A DNA stretch of 64,000 bases, taken from contig NZ_CP049256.1 in assembly GCF_011046485.1 (NCBI RefSeq), positions 2,976,001-3,040,000 of the forward strand. Reading direction: 5' to 3'. Position numbers and translations under genes: made by a program. Source of the stretch: Microbacterium sp. 4R-513. Lineage in GTDB: Bacteria; Actinomycetota; Actinomycetes; Actinomycetales; Microbacteriaceae. This document shows, piece after piece, positions 51,214 to 60,176 of this stretch. Under the pieces are notes generated by a model. It did not search any database. It worked only from the letters and a program-made list of their open reading frames with translations, and had not been told where the DNA came from. Every line of letters begins with the position of its first letter. Position 1 is the stretch's first letter.

Positions 51214-52308
51214 TCAGGGCAGGGGCGTGTTGCGGTCGCCCAGCCGAGACGTGTCGACCGTGTCGTGCGCTCCGCGCGCCACGCCGGCGAGGAAACCGGT
51301 GCCCCACGACAGGTGCATCGTCGGCAGGACCGCCGCGGTCCACAGCTTGTCGCGCCATCCTCTGCCGCCGCCCGGGCCGATCGCCCAGACCGCGATGAGC
51401 AGGACGTACGCGATCACGGGGAGATAGACGACGGATGCCGCGACCGCCCACCATCCGGTCAGCACTCCCGTGAGCTGAAGCGCTCCCACCAGGACGGCGA
51501 GGACGAGCGCCACGACGAGCGCCGGCGGCGCGAAGAACCGCAGTGAATTGCCGCGCCCGAATCGCCGCACGAGCTCGCCGCGCCACCGCCCCGTCGCGTG
51601 GAACTGCCGGGCGAGGCGCGCCCAGCTCTCGCGCGGCCAGTAGGTGACGGAGAGGTCGGGATCGAACCACACGCGGTAGCCCGCTCGGCGGATGCGCAGG
51701 TTGAGCTCCCAGTCCTCGCCGCGGCGGATGGTCTCGTCGAAGAGGCCGACCTCCTCGATCACCGCCCGGCGCATGACCCCGAGATAGGCGGATTCGGCCT
51801 CGCCCTCGTCGTGCCCGCCGTGATACGCCCCGCCGCCGAGGCCCACGGGCGAGTTGTAGGCGCGTGCGACGGCGCGCTGGAAGGGCGAGCGCCCCTCGGC
51901 CCGCATGACGCCGCCGACGTTGGCCGCACGTACGCGGGCGAGGGTGGCGAGTGCCTTCAGCGTGTAACCCGCCTGCAGCTCGGAGTGCGCGTCGACGCGC
52001 ACGACGGTCGGATACCGCCCCGCGCGGATGGCACGGTTGAGCCCCACGGGGATGTCGGCCTCAGGGTTGTCGACGAGCACGATGCGGTCGTCGGTCGCCG
52101 CGAGCTCCTCCGCGAGCGCATTCGTGCCGTCGGTCGAGGGGGCGAGCGCGAGGATGAGCTCCGAGGGCCCGTCGACCTCCTGCGCGAGCACCGTCTCGAC
52201 AGCCCGGCGCAGGTAGGCCCGCTCGTTGAGCACGGGCATGACGAACGTCACGCCCGCGTCGTCCGGCACGACGGGCGCGTCTTTGCGCCCGGGCTCTGAC
52301 GACTGCAC
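51214..52308 (-). CDS. Family 2 glycosyltransferase with C-terminal membrane helices
   Basis: A 364-residue GT-A glycosyltransferase. N-terminal VMPVLNERAYLRRAVETVL (about 23-41), a DXD-like VRVDAHSEL (about 108-116) and a membrane-proximal GEDWELNLRIRRAGYRVWFDPD segment (about 205-226) are followed by three TM helices (about 255-345). ExoA-like succinoglycan glycosyltransferases look similar. The start is GTG 52308. It is divergent from another CDP-glycerol-type enzyme, so it probably adds sugar to the same wall polymer. Confidence 0.87.
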   Translation of the reverse strand: MQSSEPGRKDAPVVPDDAGVTFVMPVLNERAYLRRAVETVLAQEVDGPSELILALAPSTDGTNALAEELAATDDRIVLVDNPEADIPVGLNRAIRAGRYPTVVRVDAHSELQAGYTLKALATLARVRAANVGGVMRAEGRSPFQRAVARAYNSPVGLGGGAYHGGHDEGEAESAYLGVMRRAVIEEVGLFDETIRRGEDWELNLRIRRAGYRVWFDPDLSVTYWPRESWARLARQFHATGRWRGELVRRFGRGNSLRFFAPPALVVALVLAVLVGALQLTGVLTGWWAVAASVVYLPVIAYVLLIAVWAIGPGGGRGWRDKLWTAAVLPTMHLSWGTGFLAGVARGAHDTVDTSRLGDRNTPLP

Positions 52309-52349
52309 CCGTCGATCATGGCATGCGCGCCCGCCGGTAGGCTGAAGGC

Positions 52350-53624
52350 GTGGGACTGGTCTCGGATGCGCGCACAGCCACCGCACTCCTCCGCAAGGCG
52401 CTCGCCAACCGGACAGCGGTGCGAGACGTCCGAAGGACTCTGGACGTGCGGCCGGAGCATCCCGAGCACCACTACAAGGTGGCCGTGTACTTCGCCGACG
52501 GCGCGGTCAACATGTACCAGATGCGGCAGTGGTACAAGCCGCTCGCCGAGCTCTCGAAGCTGTGGCCCGTCGTGGTGCTCAGCCGCTCGGCCACGGGTGC
52601 GCAGGCACTTCTCGCCGAGGACGCTCCGCCGGTCGAGTTCGTGCCGACGGTGCGCGATCTTGAGGCGTTCCTCGTCACGCAGGACATCCGCGTCGTGCTC
52701 TACGTCAATCAGAACACCCGCAATTTCCAGATGTTCCGGTACGGCCGGCGCTGGCACGTGTTCATCAACCACGGCGAGTCCGACAAGATGTACATGACGA
52801 CGAACCAGTACAAGGCGTACGACTTCGCCTTCATCGCGGGGGATGCCGCTCGCGAGCGTCTGTCGCGCGTGCTGTGGGACTTCGACCTCGACACGCGCAC
52901 GATCCAGATCGGCCGCCCGCAGGCGGACCACTACTCCGGGGCTCTGCCGTACACGCCCGATGACCGGACGGTCGTGCTCTACGCGCCGACGTGGGAGGGC
53001 GACCGGCCCTCGGCGCACTACGGATCGGTGCGGACGCACGGCGAAGCGCTCGTGAAGGCGCTGCTCGAGACGCGACGTCATCGCGTCGTGTACCGCCCGC
53101 ACCCGCGCTCGGGTGTGGTCGACCCGGAATACGGCGCTGCGAACCAGCGGATCATCGCCGCCCTCGCGGCGGCGAACCGCTCCGACCCGGGTGCGGAGCA
53201 CGTCTACGACGACGGGCCGGAACTCGGCTGGCAGCTCGCTGCGGCCGATGTCGCCGTGGTCGACATCTCGGCGATGGTCTACGACCGCCTGGCGGCAGGG
53301 AAGCCCCTGCTGATCACGCGCCCCGTCGATCCCGAGGCTATCGTCGACACGCACGGGTACCTCTCGTCGTGCGAATGGCTCGACGCGTCAGATGCGCCGG
53401 GGATCGTCGAAGAGACCGAGCGAGTGATCCGCGATCCCGAAGCTGCGGCGCGGCTCACGGAGTGGGTGACCTACTACTTCGGCGACACGACGCCGGGTGC
53501 CGCCACCCGACGCTTCCATGAGGCCATCGCCCGTCTCATGGCCGATTGGGAGACGTGGCACGCCCGCACCGCTGCCGACGAGCCGGACGACGACGCGGAC
53601 GAAGAGGCCGAGCTCGACGACTGA
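52350..53624 (+). CDS. CDP-glycerol:polyglycerophosphate transferase-like protein
   Basis: A 424-residue third member of the glycerophosphotransferase group, more divergent than the other two. The conserved places are INHGESDK (about 139), where the usual WHG is NHG, LYAPTWEGDRPS (about 210), YRPHPRSG (about 250), and VVDISAMVYDRLAAGKPLLI (about 305), where the usual TDYS is VDISAM. The tail is Asp/Glu-rich. The substitutions suggest another acceptor, perhaps a sugar or another polyol. TAGGCT (52338-52343) is exactly 6 nt before GTG 52350. Confidence 0.8.
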   Translation: MGLVSDARTATALLRKALANRTAVRDVRRTLDVRPEHPEHHYKVAVYFADGAVNMYQMRQWYKPLAELSKLWPVVVLSRSATGAQALLAEDAPPVEFVPTVRDLEAFLVTQDIRVVLYVNQNTRNFQMFRYGRRWHVFINHGESDKMYMTTNQYKAYDFAFIAGDAARERLSRVLWDFDLDTRTIQIGRPQADHYSGALPYTPDDRTVVLYAPTWEGDRPSAHYGSVRTHGEALVKALLETRRHRVVYRPHPRSGVVDPEYGAANQRIIAALAAANRSDPGAEHVYDDGPELGWQLAAADVAVVDISAMVYDRLAAGKPLLITRPVDPEAIVDTHGYLSSCEWLDASDAPGIVEETERVIRDPEAAARLTEWVTYYFGDTTPGAATRRFHEAIARLMADWETWHARTAADEPDDDADEEAELDD

Positions 53625-53651
53625 TCGGCCCCGGACCCGGCGCCGAGCCGC

Positions 53652-55019
53652 TCAGCCGACCGCCGACCGCTCGACGAGGCGTGCGATCGCCCGCAGGGGG
53701 ATCGTCACCCAGGTCGGCCGATTGCGCGACTCGTAGATCGCCTCGTAGACCGCCTTGTCGAGCTCGAGGGCGCTCAGGAGGTCGCGCTGCTCGGCGAGGT
53801 CCACGCCGGACACGCCCGCATATCCCTCCTCGAAGCCCTGCCGCGCGGCGCGAACCCACTCCGCGACCGCTTCGGGGGAGCGGTCGGGGTGGTCCAGGCG
53901 GATGGACCCGGCGACGTAGTCGAACGACCGGAGCATGCCGGCGACATCGCGAAGCGCCAGATCCGGCTGCGTCCGCTCCGCCATGGGACGCAGGGGCTCG
54001 CCCTCGAAGTCGAGGAGCACCCAGCCACGGACGGGGTCGTGCAGCACCTGGCCGAGGTGGTAGTCGCCGTGGATCCGCTGCAGCGGCGGCCATGAGGCAT
54101 CCCACGCCCGCTCGTAGACCTCCTCGATCGCATGCTTCCGCTCGGCGATGGCCGGCACCTCGGCCATCGCGATCGCGAGGCGCCGTCGCCAGGTTGCGGC
54201 CGTCGCCTCACGGTCGGCGGTCTGCGGGTCGTGCGTCGGGAACAGCTGAGCGAGCGAGACATGCACGTTCGCGGTGGCCTCGCCGAGGGCGTGCGCGCGG
54301 TCCGCGAAGTCCTCGCCGCTCGCCGCGGCGCGCAGCGCGACGCGCCAGGCATCCTCGACGCCGGGCAGGAACTCCTGCGCGAAGGCCAGCGAGCCGCGGG
54401 TCGTGCCGTGGGACGTCGCGCCGTCGGGCCACTCGCCTTCGACGGATCCGACCGCGGGCGGAACGTGTGGGGAGCCCGCTGCGGCGAGAGCCGTCGTGAG
54501 CTCGATGTCGGGGTTGAGCCCGGGATGCAGCTGTCGGAAGACCTTCGCGATGATCGGCGTCGAGCCGTCGTCGGCGCGATAGATGAGCGACGTGTTGGAC
54601 TGCTCGCCGGCGAGGACGGTCGCGGAACGCGTGCTGCTGAGGTCGAGCTGGTGGGAGGGATGGCCCGTCACCACCGTGCCGGGTCCGCCCGCGCGTCCGC
54701 CGTTCGAGATGAGCGCGAGGAGTGCCGTCGAATAAGCCGGGTCGAAGGGGCCGTCGATGAACGTCGTGCCGGGCTCCGGGCTGCCGATGATGTGATCCGG
54801 ATTCGCGTCGACCGACGACGTCGCTCGTGCCACGACCGGCACCTGGTAGAGCACGACCGGCAGCGCCCCCTCGTCGGCGACGAGGAACGTCCGCACCGTG
54901 CAGTCCTCTGCGGGCAGGTCCCACCATGCGGCGAGCCGGAGGCTCGGGAGCCTCGCCTTCGCCGCATACCAGCGCTGCCGCGGCATCCACGCGGCGAGGC
55001 ACGCCAACGTGCTGTCCAT
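53652..55019 (-). CDS. Maltokinase-like phosphotransferase
   Basis: A 455-residue kinase with the Mak architecture. A maltokinase N-cap (WMPRQRWYAAKARLP near residue 11) is followed by an APH-like kinase domain with HGDYHLGQVL (about 320-329) and LLDFEGEPLRPMAER (about 337-351), which are the catalytic and Mg motifs. In mycobacteria and others maltokinase makes maltose-1-phosphate for the GlgE pathway, usually beside or fused to treS. No treS or glgE is beside it here, so a different sugar is possible. TAGTGT is 6 nt before ATG 55019 on this strand. Confidence 0.83.
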   Translation of the reverse strand: MDSTLACLAAWMPRQRWYAAKARLPSLRLAAWWDLPAEDCTVRTFLVADEGALPVVLYQVPVVARATSSVDANPDHIIGSPEPGTTFIDGPFDPAYSTALLALISNGGRAGGPGTVVTGHPSHQLDLSSTRSATVLAGEQSNTSLIYRADDGSTPIIAKVFRQLHPGLNPDIELTTALAAAGSPHVPPAVGSVEGEWPDGATSHGTTRGSLAFAQEFLPGVEDAWRVALRAAASGEDFADRAHALGEATANVHVSLAQLFPTHDPQTADREATAATWRRRLAIAMAEVPAIAERKHAIEEVYERAWDASWPPLQRIHGDYHLGQVLHDPVRGWVLLDFEGEPLRPMAERTQPDLALRDVAGMLRSFDYVAGSIRLDHPDRSPEAVAEWVRAARQGFEEGYAGVSGVDLAEQRDLLSALELDKAVYEAIYESRNRPTWVTIPLRAIARLVERSAVG

Positions 55020-55092
55020 ACCTCGACACTATTGCGACGCCGGGCCGAGCGTCATCCTCCCTCGCCGGGGTTGATGCCTTCGCCCGAGGTGG

Positions 55093-55335
55093 TTAGTCTT
55101 GCGCGCCTGCGTCGGGGTCGGGTCCGGGGTCGGCGTCGTCGCGGTCGGCGGACTGCTCCACAACGGGCGTCACAGGAATGACGACCGACCCCGCGCCGAA
55201 GAGAAGGTCGATCCCGCCGGCCCCGGGGGACGGGGCATCCGGCAGCCTCTCCGCGGCTGATTCGGCGCGCGCCGGTTCCGACGGCAGGCCCGCCCACTCC
55301 TCGTTCTCTTCGGGGCGCTGAGTGAAAAGACCCAT
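55093..55335 (-). CDS. Small acidic protein, unknown
   Basis: An 80-residue acidic protein with a Pro/Asp-rich C-terminus (DADPGPDPDAG) and no TM segment or known domain. I do not recognise it. It starts 2 bp after the stop of the EcsC-like gene with a GAGAGG ribosome site, so the two are probably co-translated. It has standard codon usage and looks real, but could be lineage-specific. Confidence 0.6.
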   Translation of the reverse strand: MGLFTQRPEENEEWAGLPSEPARAESAAERLPDAPSPGAGGIDLLFGAGSVVIPVTPVVEQSADRDDADPGPDPDAGAQD

Positions 55336-55337
55336 GC

Positions 55338-56267
55338 TCAGTCCTCTCCCGTGGTGATCTCAGGCTTCTTGCGTCGTGTGAGGGCTCCGCCGACCCGCTT
55401 CCCGGCGCTGCCCGCGGCTTGGACGCTGCGCGTCACGCCGCCGACGACGGCCCCTCCGGCGCGCCTGATGCCCCGGCCGGCCGCGTATTCCATCCGCGTC
55501 GCCCCGGGGCGGGGCTCGAGCTCCTCGGGGAGGCGCACAGGCGGAAGCCCGAACGCTCGCCGGGAGCTCACCAGCACCCGGCGGCCGAGGATGTTGTTCC
55601 CCGCGCCGCCGACGGCGGCTCCGATGCCGAAGGGCAGCGCCTTGCCGATCCACGAGGCGCCGCCGCGCACGGCGAAGTGCCGCATGAAGATGTTCTTCAG
55701 CTGATCAACCATGGGTCCGACCGCGGCACGGGGGATCGTCTTGGTGACCATCTCGCCCCAGTACTTGTCGCGCGTGACGCCCCGGCCGGCGGCCTGGCCC
55801 GCCAGCTGCGAGACGAGATCGACGCCCTCCTTGCCGAGCATGAGGGTCAGGACGAGCGCCCGCGCGCGGTCGGGATTCTCGATCGGGATGCCGTGCACCT
55901 CGGCGACCGATTGCGCGAACAGAGCAGTCGCCTCGAGGAATCCGAGGGTCTCGACGCCGCTCAGCGTCAGGGTGATGCCGGTGCCGATCCCCGGCACGAC
56001 GGCCGTCGCGCCGACGGCGGCGCCTCCGGTCGTGACGGCGGCGAGATAGCGTCGCTCGAGGATCCGGACGATCTCGGCCGTCGACGCGGAGGGATGCCGC
56101 AGCCGGATGCTGCGCAGGTGCGCCAGCACGACCGGCCGCTGGATCGCCAGCACGCGGTCGAGCGTGCGAACGGTGCGCGGATGCTCGTCCGAACCCACCG
56201 GTGGGAGCCCGCCGTCCCAGGGGGCGCCGTCGGGGAGCGAGTGGATGCGGTGCACCTTGTCGGCCAT
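55338..56267 (-). CDS. EcsC-like protein
   Basis: A 309-residue protein. Residues about 60-230 resemble the EcsC family (an ABC-transporter-associated family with Gly-rich hydrophobic segments): TGGAAVGATAVVPGIGTGITLTL and IGKALPFGIGAAVGGAGNNILGRR in parts. The C-terminus is basic. Function is unknown. TAGGAT is 7 nt before ATG 56267, suggesting a leaderless mRNA. It is followed by the small acidic gene and preceded by the nucleotidyltransferase on the same strand, so the three may form one transcription unit. Confidence 0.7.
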   Translation of the reverse strand: MADKVHRIHSLPDGAPWDGGLPPVGSDEHPRTVRTLDRVLAIQRPVVLAHLRSIRLRHPSASTAEIVRILERRYLAAVTTGGAAVGATAVVPGIGTGITLTLSGVETLGFLEATALFAQSVAEVHGIPIENPDRARALVLTLMLGKEGVDLVSQLAGQAAGRGVTRDKYWGEMVTKTIPRAAVGPMVDQLKNIFMRHFAVRGGASWIGKALPFGIGAAVGGAGNNILGRRVLVSSRRAFGLPPVRLPEELEPRPGATRMEYAAGRGIRRAGGAVVGGVTRSVQAAGSAGKRVGGALTRRKKPEITTGED

Positions 56268-56318
56268 CAGGCCGATCCTACGAGGGTGCGCTGCGCGGAG
56301 ACTGGGGCTTGACGCGTG

Positions 56319-57011
56319 TCAGACGAAGAGGTTGGCGCGCTCGAGGTCTTCCGCGAAGTCGACTTCGACGGCGTAGAGGTCGGAGATGTCGAGGGGCTGC
56401 AGACGCAGGCCGTCCTCGACGATCGCGAGCTCCAGGCCGCGCTCGAAGTAGTCCTGGTCGTCGACGCGCGTGAGCTGGCGGATGAACGCCTTCTTGTCGG
56501 CGCTCGAGATGTAGTTGATGCCGACGGCCTCGCCGATGCCTCCGACCACCGTCTTGGACAGCTCCCGGATGAAGCCCTCGGGCGACGTCGTGTACTTGAC
56601 CTCTTCGTCGCTGACCTTCGACGTGTTGACCGTCACGAAGGACTGATCGCGCTCGATGAGGGCGATGGCCCGCCCCAGGACGCGCGGGTCGAAGACGACG
56701 TCGCCGTTCATCCACAGCACGCCGCTGCGGCCCGTCGTGGTGAGCGCGCGGAGGAGGCTCTTCGACGTGTTGGTCTGGTCGTAGCGGTCGTTGTAGACGT
56801 AGTCGACGTCGGGGAACGCCTCGACGATGGTCTCAGCGCGGTAGCCGACGACAGTCGTGATGCGGGCCTCGGCGCCGAAAGCCGCGCGGATGTTGTCGTG
56901 CTGCTGCCGCATGATGCTGCGGCCGTCGCTCAGCTCGGTGAGGGGCTTGGGCAGGCTGCGGCCCAGTCGTGAGCCCATGCCGGCCGCGAGAATGACGGTC
57001 TGAAGAGTCAA
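56319..57011 (-). CDS. NTP-transferase (sugar/alditol phosphate nucleotidyltransferase-like)
   Basis: A 230-residue nucleotidyltransferase. The N-terminal ILAAGMGSRLGRSLPKPL (about residues 7-24) is the pyrophosphorylase signature. NGDVVFDP (about 103) supplies an Asp, and a C-terminal EVDFAEDLERA is consistent with the metal site. It resembles LicC/sugar-nucleotidyltransferases, so it may make the CDP-polyol or CDP-choline for the wall polymer enzymes upstream; substrate and nucleotide are not decided by the sequence. The start is a TTG at 57011, chosen because CAGGAGCAG precedes it by 6 nt. Confidence 0.8.
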   Translation of the reverse strand: MTLQTVILAAGMGSRLGRSLPKPLTELSDGRSIMRQQHDNIRAAFGAEARITTVVGYRAETIVEAFPDVDYVYNDRYDQTNTSKSLLRALTTTGRSGVLWMNGDVVFDPRVLGRAIALIERDQSFVTVNTSKVSDEEVKYTTSPEGFIRELSKTVVGGIGEAVGINYISSADKKAFIRQLTRVDDQDYFERGLELAIVEDGLRLQPLDISDLYAVEVDFAEDLERANLFV

Positions 57012-57217
57012 GATCTGCTCCTGGAGTGCGATTGTGCACGGTCGATTAACCGAACCGACACTCCCTCGTGCCTGCTACATGCTATCCAGACCGCCTGGGA
57101 GGGTGCATAATACGGCGCCGCCGTTGTCGTTTCGTGACATAACTCCCGGGACTCGATCAGGACACGGTACGGACTCTCCGAGGCCGTGTTCGGACGCGGG
57201 CTTGATACGTTTGACCG
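57012..57217. promoter_or_regulatory. Divergent promoter region, 206 bp
   Basis: An AT-richer gap between the TTG-start nucleotidyltransferase and the ABC ATPase. It includes an ATAATA/TATTAT stretch near 57108, a candidate -10 for the minus gene, and TACGTT (57206-57211), placed 6 nt before GTG 57218. No gene or known RNA is seen. Confidence 0.4.
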
Positions 57218-58570
57218 GTGACAGCCTCTATGCCGGTGCCACGCGACGCCTTCCCGGACGATCCGGAGGGTGCGACCGGCGAGGGTCGGGCCGCCCCGGT
57301 CGTTCCGCTCCCGTCAGGCGCAGATGCACCTCGCCCGCGGCCGTCCGGGCGGGGCAAGAAGCCGCGTCGGCCGTCCCACGGACGCACGAAGAAGCCGGCC
57401 GTCGCCGATCCCGGACCGCCGCCCCCGCTGCCGCCCGACCTCGTCGACGCTCCCGTGGTGCCGCCGGTTCCGGCGCTGCCGGAAGATCTGACGATCCCGC
57501 CGAAGCCACCGCTTCCCGCGGCTCCCGAAACGCCGCAGTCGCAGGTGGTCGAAGCCGCGCACAAGGTCATTCAGGAGCCTGAGCCCGAGGTCGTCGCCGC
57601 CGAGCCAGAGCCCGAGGTCGTCGCCGAACCTGAGGTCGTCAACGACCTGGCGGTCGTCGCCCCCGAGGTCGTCGAGCCCCCGGCATCCGCGCCAGAAGAA
57701 CCAGTCGAGCCCTCGGCATCCGCGCCAGAAGAACCCGCAGCGGTCGCCGACAGCGACGCGCCTGACCCGTTCGCGGCATCCGTCGTCCTCGACGGCGCGC
57801 CGGAAACGGCGACGGCAGCCCTCACGCTCCGGGGCGTGACGAAGGCGTTCGGCGACACGCGAGCCGTCGACGGGGTCGACCTCACCGTACCCGCCGGGAC
57901 CTTCTACGGTCTCGTCGGCCCGAACGGCGCCGGCAAGACCACGACCCTGTCGCTCATCGCGGGGCTGCTCCGACCCGACCGTGGCTCCATCCAGGTCGCC
58001 GGTGTCGACGCAGGAGCCCACCCGACGCAGGCCAAGCGCCTGATGGGCGTGCTTCCCGACCGCCTGCGCACCTTCGATCGGCTCACGGGGCGGCAGCTGC
58101 TCTACTACTACGGCGTGCTGCGCGGCCTGCCGTCGGCGACGGTCGAGAGCCGCATCGCCGACCTCGCCCGGGCCTTCGATCTCACCGACGCACTCGGCCG
58201 CACCGTCGCGGACTACTCCGCGGGCATGCTCAAAAAGGTCATGCTGGCGGGCGCCCTCATCCACTCCCCGCGCCTCCTCGTCCTCGACGAGCCGTTCGAG
58301 GCGGTCGACCCGGTGTCCAGCGCCGTGATCCTCGACATCCTCTCGGCGTACGTCGCGCACGGCGGAACCGTCATCCTGTCGAGCCACGGCATGGAGTTCG
58401 TCGAGCGGGTCTGCTCGCGCGTCGCGGTGATGGTCGCGGGACAGGTGCTCGCCGAGGGCACGGTCGACGAGGTGCGCGGCGAGCTGACGCTCGAGCAGCG
58501 CTTCATCGAGCTGGCGGGCGGTCTGAGCGACGTGGAGGGCCTCGAGTGGCTGCACACGTTCTCCGACTGA
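57218..58570 (+). CDS. ABC transporter ATP-binding protein with long N-terminal extension
   Basis: A 450-residue ABC ATPase. The nucleotide-binding domain begins near residue 203: Walker A GPNGAGKTT (Lys240), signature YSAGMLKK in place of the usual LSGGQ, Walker B LLVLDEPFEAVD and the His switch SSHGMEF. The first ~200 residues are Pro/Glu/Val-rich and disordered, with repeats of EVV and SAPEEP. The NBD drives an exporter with the membrane protein that follows at once. TACGTT is 6 nt before GTG 57218. Substrate unknown. Confidence 0.87.
   Translation: MTASMPVPRDAFPDDPEGATGEGRAAPVVPLPSGADAPRPRPSGRGKKPRRPSHGRTKKPAVADPGPPPPLPPDLVDAPVVPPVPALPEDLTIPPKPPLPAAPETPQSQVVEAAHKVIQEPEPEVVAAEPEPEVVAEPEVVNDLAVVAPEVVEPPASAPEEPVEPSASAPEEPAAVADSDAPDPFAASVVLDGAPETATAALTLRGVTKAFGDTRAVDGVDLTVPAGTFYGLVGPNGAGKTTTLSLIAGLLRPDRGSIQVAGVDAGAHPTQAKRLMGVLPDRLRTFDRLTGRQLLYYYGVLRGLPSATVESRIADLARAFDLTDALGRTVADYSAGMLKKVMLAGALIHSPRLLVLDEPFEAVDPVSSAVILDILSAYVAHGGTVILSSHGMEFVERVCSRVAVMVAGQVLAEGTVDEVRGELTLEQRFIELAGGLSDVEGLEWLHTFSD
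57681..57735 (+). repeat. 33-bp tandem repeat in ABC ATPase N-terminal extension
   Basis: CGGCATCCGCGCCAGAAGAA recurs 33 bp later. It encodes the repeat of a Pro-Ser-Ala-Ser-Ala-Pro-Glu-Glu-Pro segment and contains the window's recurrent GGCATCC motif. Confidence 0.85.
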
Positions 58571-60114
58571 GGCTGGGGATCCTCTTCGGAACGCTGCGCG
58601 GCGACGGACGCCACATCGCGCGTGTCGTCTCGGGCCTCGTCATCCTCGTCGTCGCCACGGCCGCCGCATGCTGGGGCATCCTGTCGCTCGACGACTCGCC
58701 CGACAGCGTCCTCTTCGTCGTCACGGTGCTGGGCGCGTCGGGTGTGACGCTCGGCTACGTCCTCGCCCCGCTGATCGTCGGCGTCAGCGATCCGCTCGAC
58801 CCCCGCCGGTTCACGGTCTTCGGTCTGCCGCCCCTCCGGCTCGCCGGCGCCCTGGCTCTCGTCGGCTTCGTGAGCGTACCGACCTTCGTGCTCGCGGCCG
58901 TCTGCGCCTGCGTCGCCATTGTGTGGACGGCGCATGACGTGCCGTGGCCGGCCGCCGCCCTGGGTGCGGTGCTCCAGGTGGTCACGTGCGTGCTCCTCGC
59001 CCGGGTGTCGATTGCCATCACGTCGATGTTCCTCGACGAGCGCCGGTCGCGTGAGCTGTCCGGACTCTTCGTCCTCGCGATCCTCGTCGTCGTCGTGCCG
59101 GTTGGTGTCTTCCTGGCGTCGCTGGAGTGGGGCGGCGTCGTGCCGACGCAGCTGACCGAGGCGGCGGAGACCCTGGCGCTCACGCCGCTCGGCGCGGCTC
59201 TCGCGTTCCCCGGTCTTCTCGCGACCGGCGCCTCGGAAGCGATCCTCAGCCTCCTGGTGTCGTTCGCGACGATCATCGTCCTGGGTCTCGTCTGGGTCTG
59301 GGCCGTCCACCGCGTGCTGACCACTACTGAGCGTCCGGTCGCGTCTCGCGAGCGCGGCGGCCTCGGCTGGTTCGCCGTCGCCCCGGGCACGCCCGGCGGG
59401 GCGGTCGCCGCCCGCAGCCTCCTGTACTGGTTCGGCGACCGGCGGTACATCGCGAACATGGTCATCATCCCGATCGCGGCCGCCCTGTCGGTCGTGCCGC
59501 TCCTCATCGCCGGCGTGCCGCCCGCCGTCGTGGCCCTCGTCCCCGTGCCCCTCGCCGCGCTGTTTCTCGGCTGGCTGCCGCACAACGACGTCGCCTACGA
59601 CTCGACGGCGGTCTGGATGCACATCGCGAGCGGCATCCGCGGTGCGTCCGATCGCATCGGCCGGCTCGTCCCCGTCCTCCTCATCGGCGCGTTCGTGCTC
59701 GCGATCTCGATCCCGTTCGCGATCTCGCTGCACGGGCGCTGGGCGGTCCTGCCGGCGATGGCGGGTGTCTGCGCGTCGCTCTTCCTGACGGGCCTCGGCC
59801 TCTCGAGCATCTCGTCGGCAGCCTGGCCGTATGCCGTCACACGGCCGGGCGAGAGCCCCTTCCAGCAGCCTCAGCGCACCGGATCGGGAAGCGCCCTCAC
59901 ACAGGCGTTCGTCATGCTCGGCGCCGTCGTGCTGAGCGCGCCGGCGCTGTGGTGGGCGTGGCTCGCGCTGACCCGGGACGTTCGCTACGCCGAGACGGCG
60001 CTGTGGGGCGGCGTGGGCATCGGGCTCTTCGTCCTGATCGCCGGCATCGCCGTCGGCTCCGTCGTCTTCCGCCGCCGCGAAGGCCGGATCATGGAGTTCG
60101 CCGAGTCCACCTGA
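58546..60114 (+). CDS. ABC transporter permease
   Basis: A roughly 522-residue protein with about 12 TM helices, arranged as ABC-2 type exporters are. The GTG at 58546 overlaps the 3' end of the ATPase gene by 25 bp and gives MAAHVLRLRLGILFGTLRGDGRHIARVV, with the first amphipathic and TM part beginning at residue 8. Charged loops such as FLDERRSRELSGLF separate helices. No closer family is recognised. A two-gene exporter with the preceding ATPase; substrate unknown, possibly a lipid or peptide. Confidence 0.8.
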   Translation: MAAHVLRLRLGILFGTLRGDGRHIARVVSGLVILVVATAAACWGILSLDDSPDSVLFVVTVLGASGVTLGYVLAPLIVGVSDPLDPRRFTVFGLPPLRLAGALALVGFVSVPTFVLAAVCACVAIVWTAHDVPWPAAALGAVLQVVTCVLLARVSIAITSMFLDERRSRELSGLFVLAILVVVVPVGVFLASLEWGGVVPTQLTEAAETLALTPLGAALAFPGLLATGASEAILSLLVSFATIIVLGLVWVWAVHRVLTTTERPVASRERGGLGWFAVAPGTPGGAVAARSLLYWFGDRRYIANMVIIPIAAALSVVPLLIAGVPPAVVALVPVPLAALFLGWLPHNDVAYDSTAVWMHIASGIRGASDRIGRLVPVLLIGAFVLAISIPFAISLHGRWAVLPAMAGVCASLFLTGLGLSSISSAAWPYAVTRPGESPFQQPQRTGSGSALTQAFVMLGAVVLSAPALWWAWLALTRDVRYAETALWGGVGIGLFVLIAGIAVGSVVFRRREGRIMEFAEST

Positions 60115-60176
60115 CGCGTGCCGCGGCATCCCGTTCCCCGGCCCGCGGGGGCGACCGCGCGGTAAACTGACCGACT

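Noticed and set aside
60115..60176. Hairpin terminator after the ABC permease
   Set aside because: CCCCG...CGGGG arms of only 5 bp; too weak to call.
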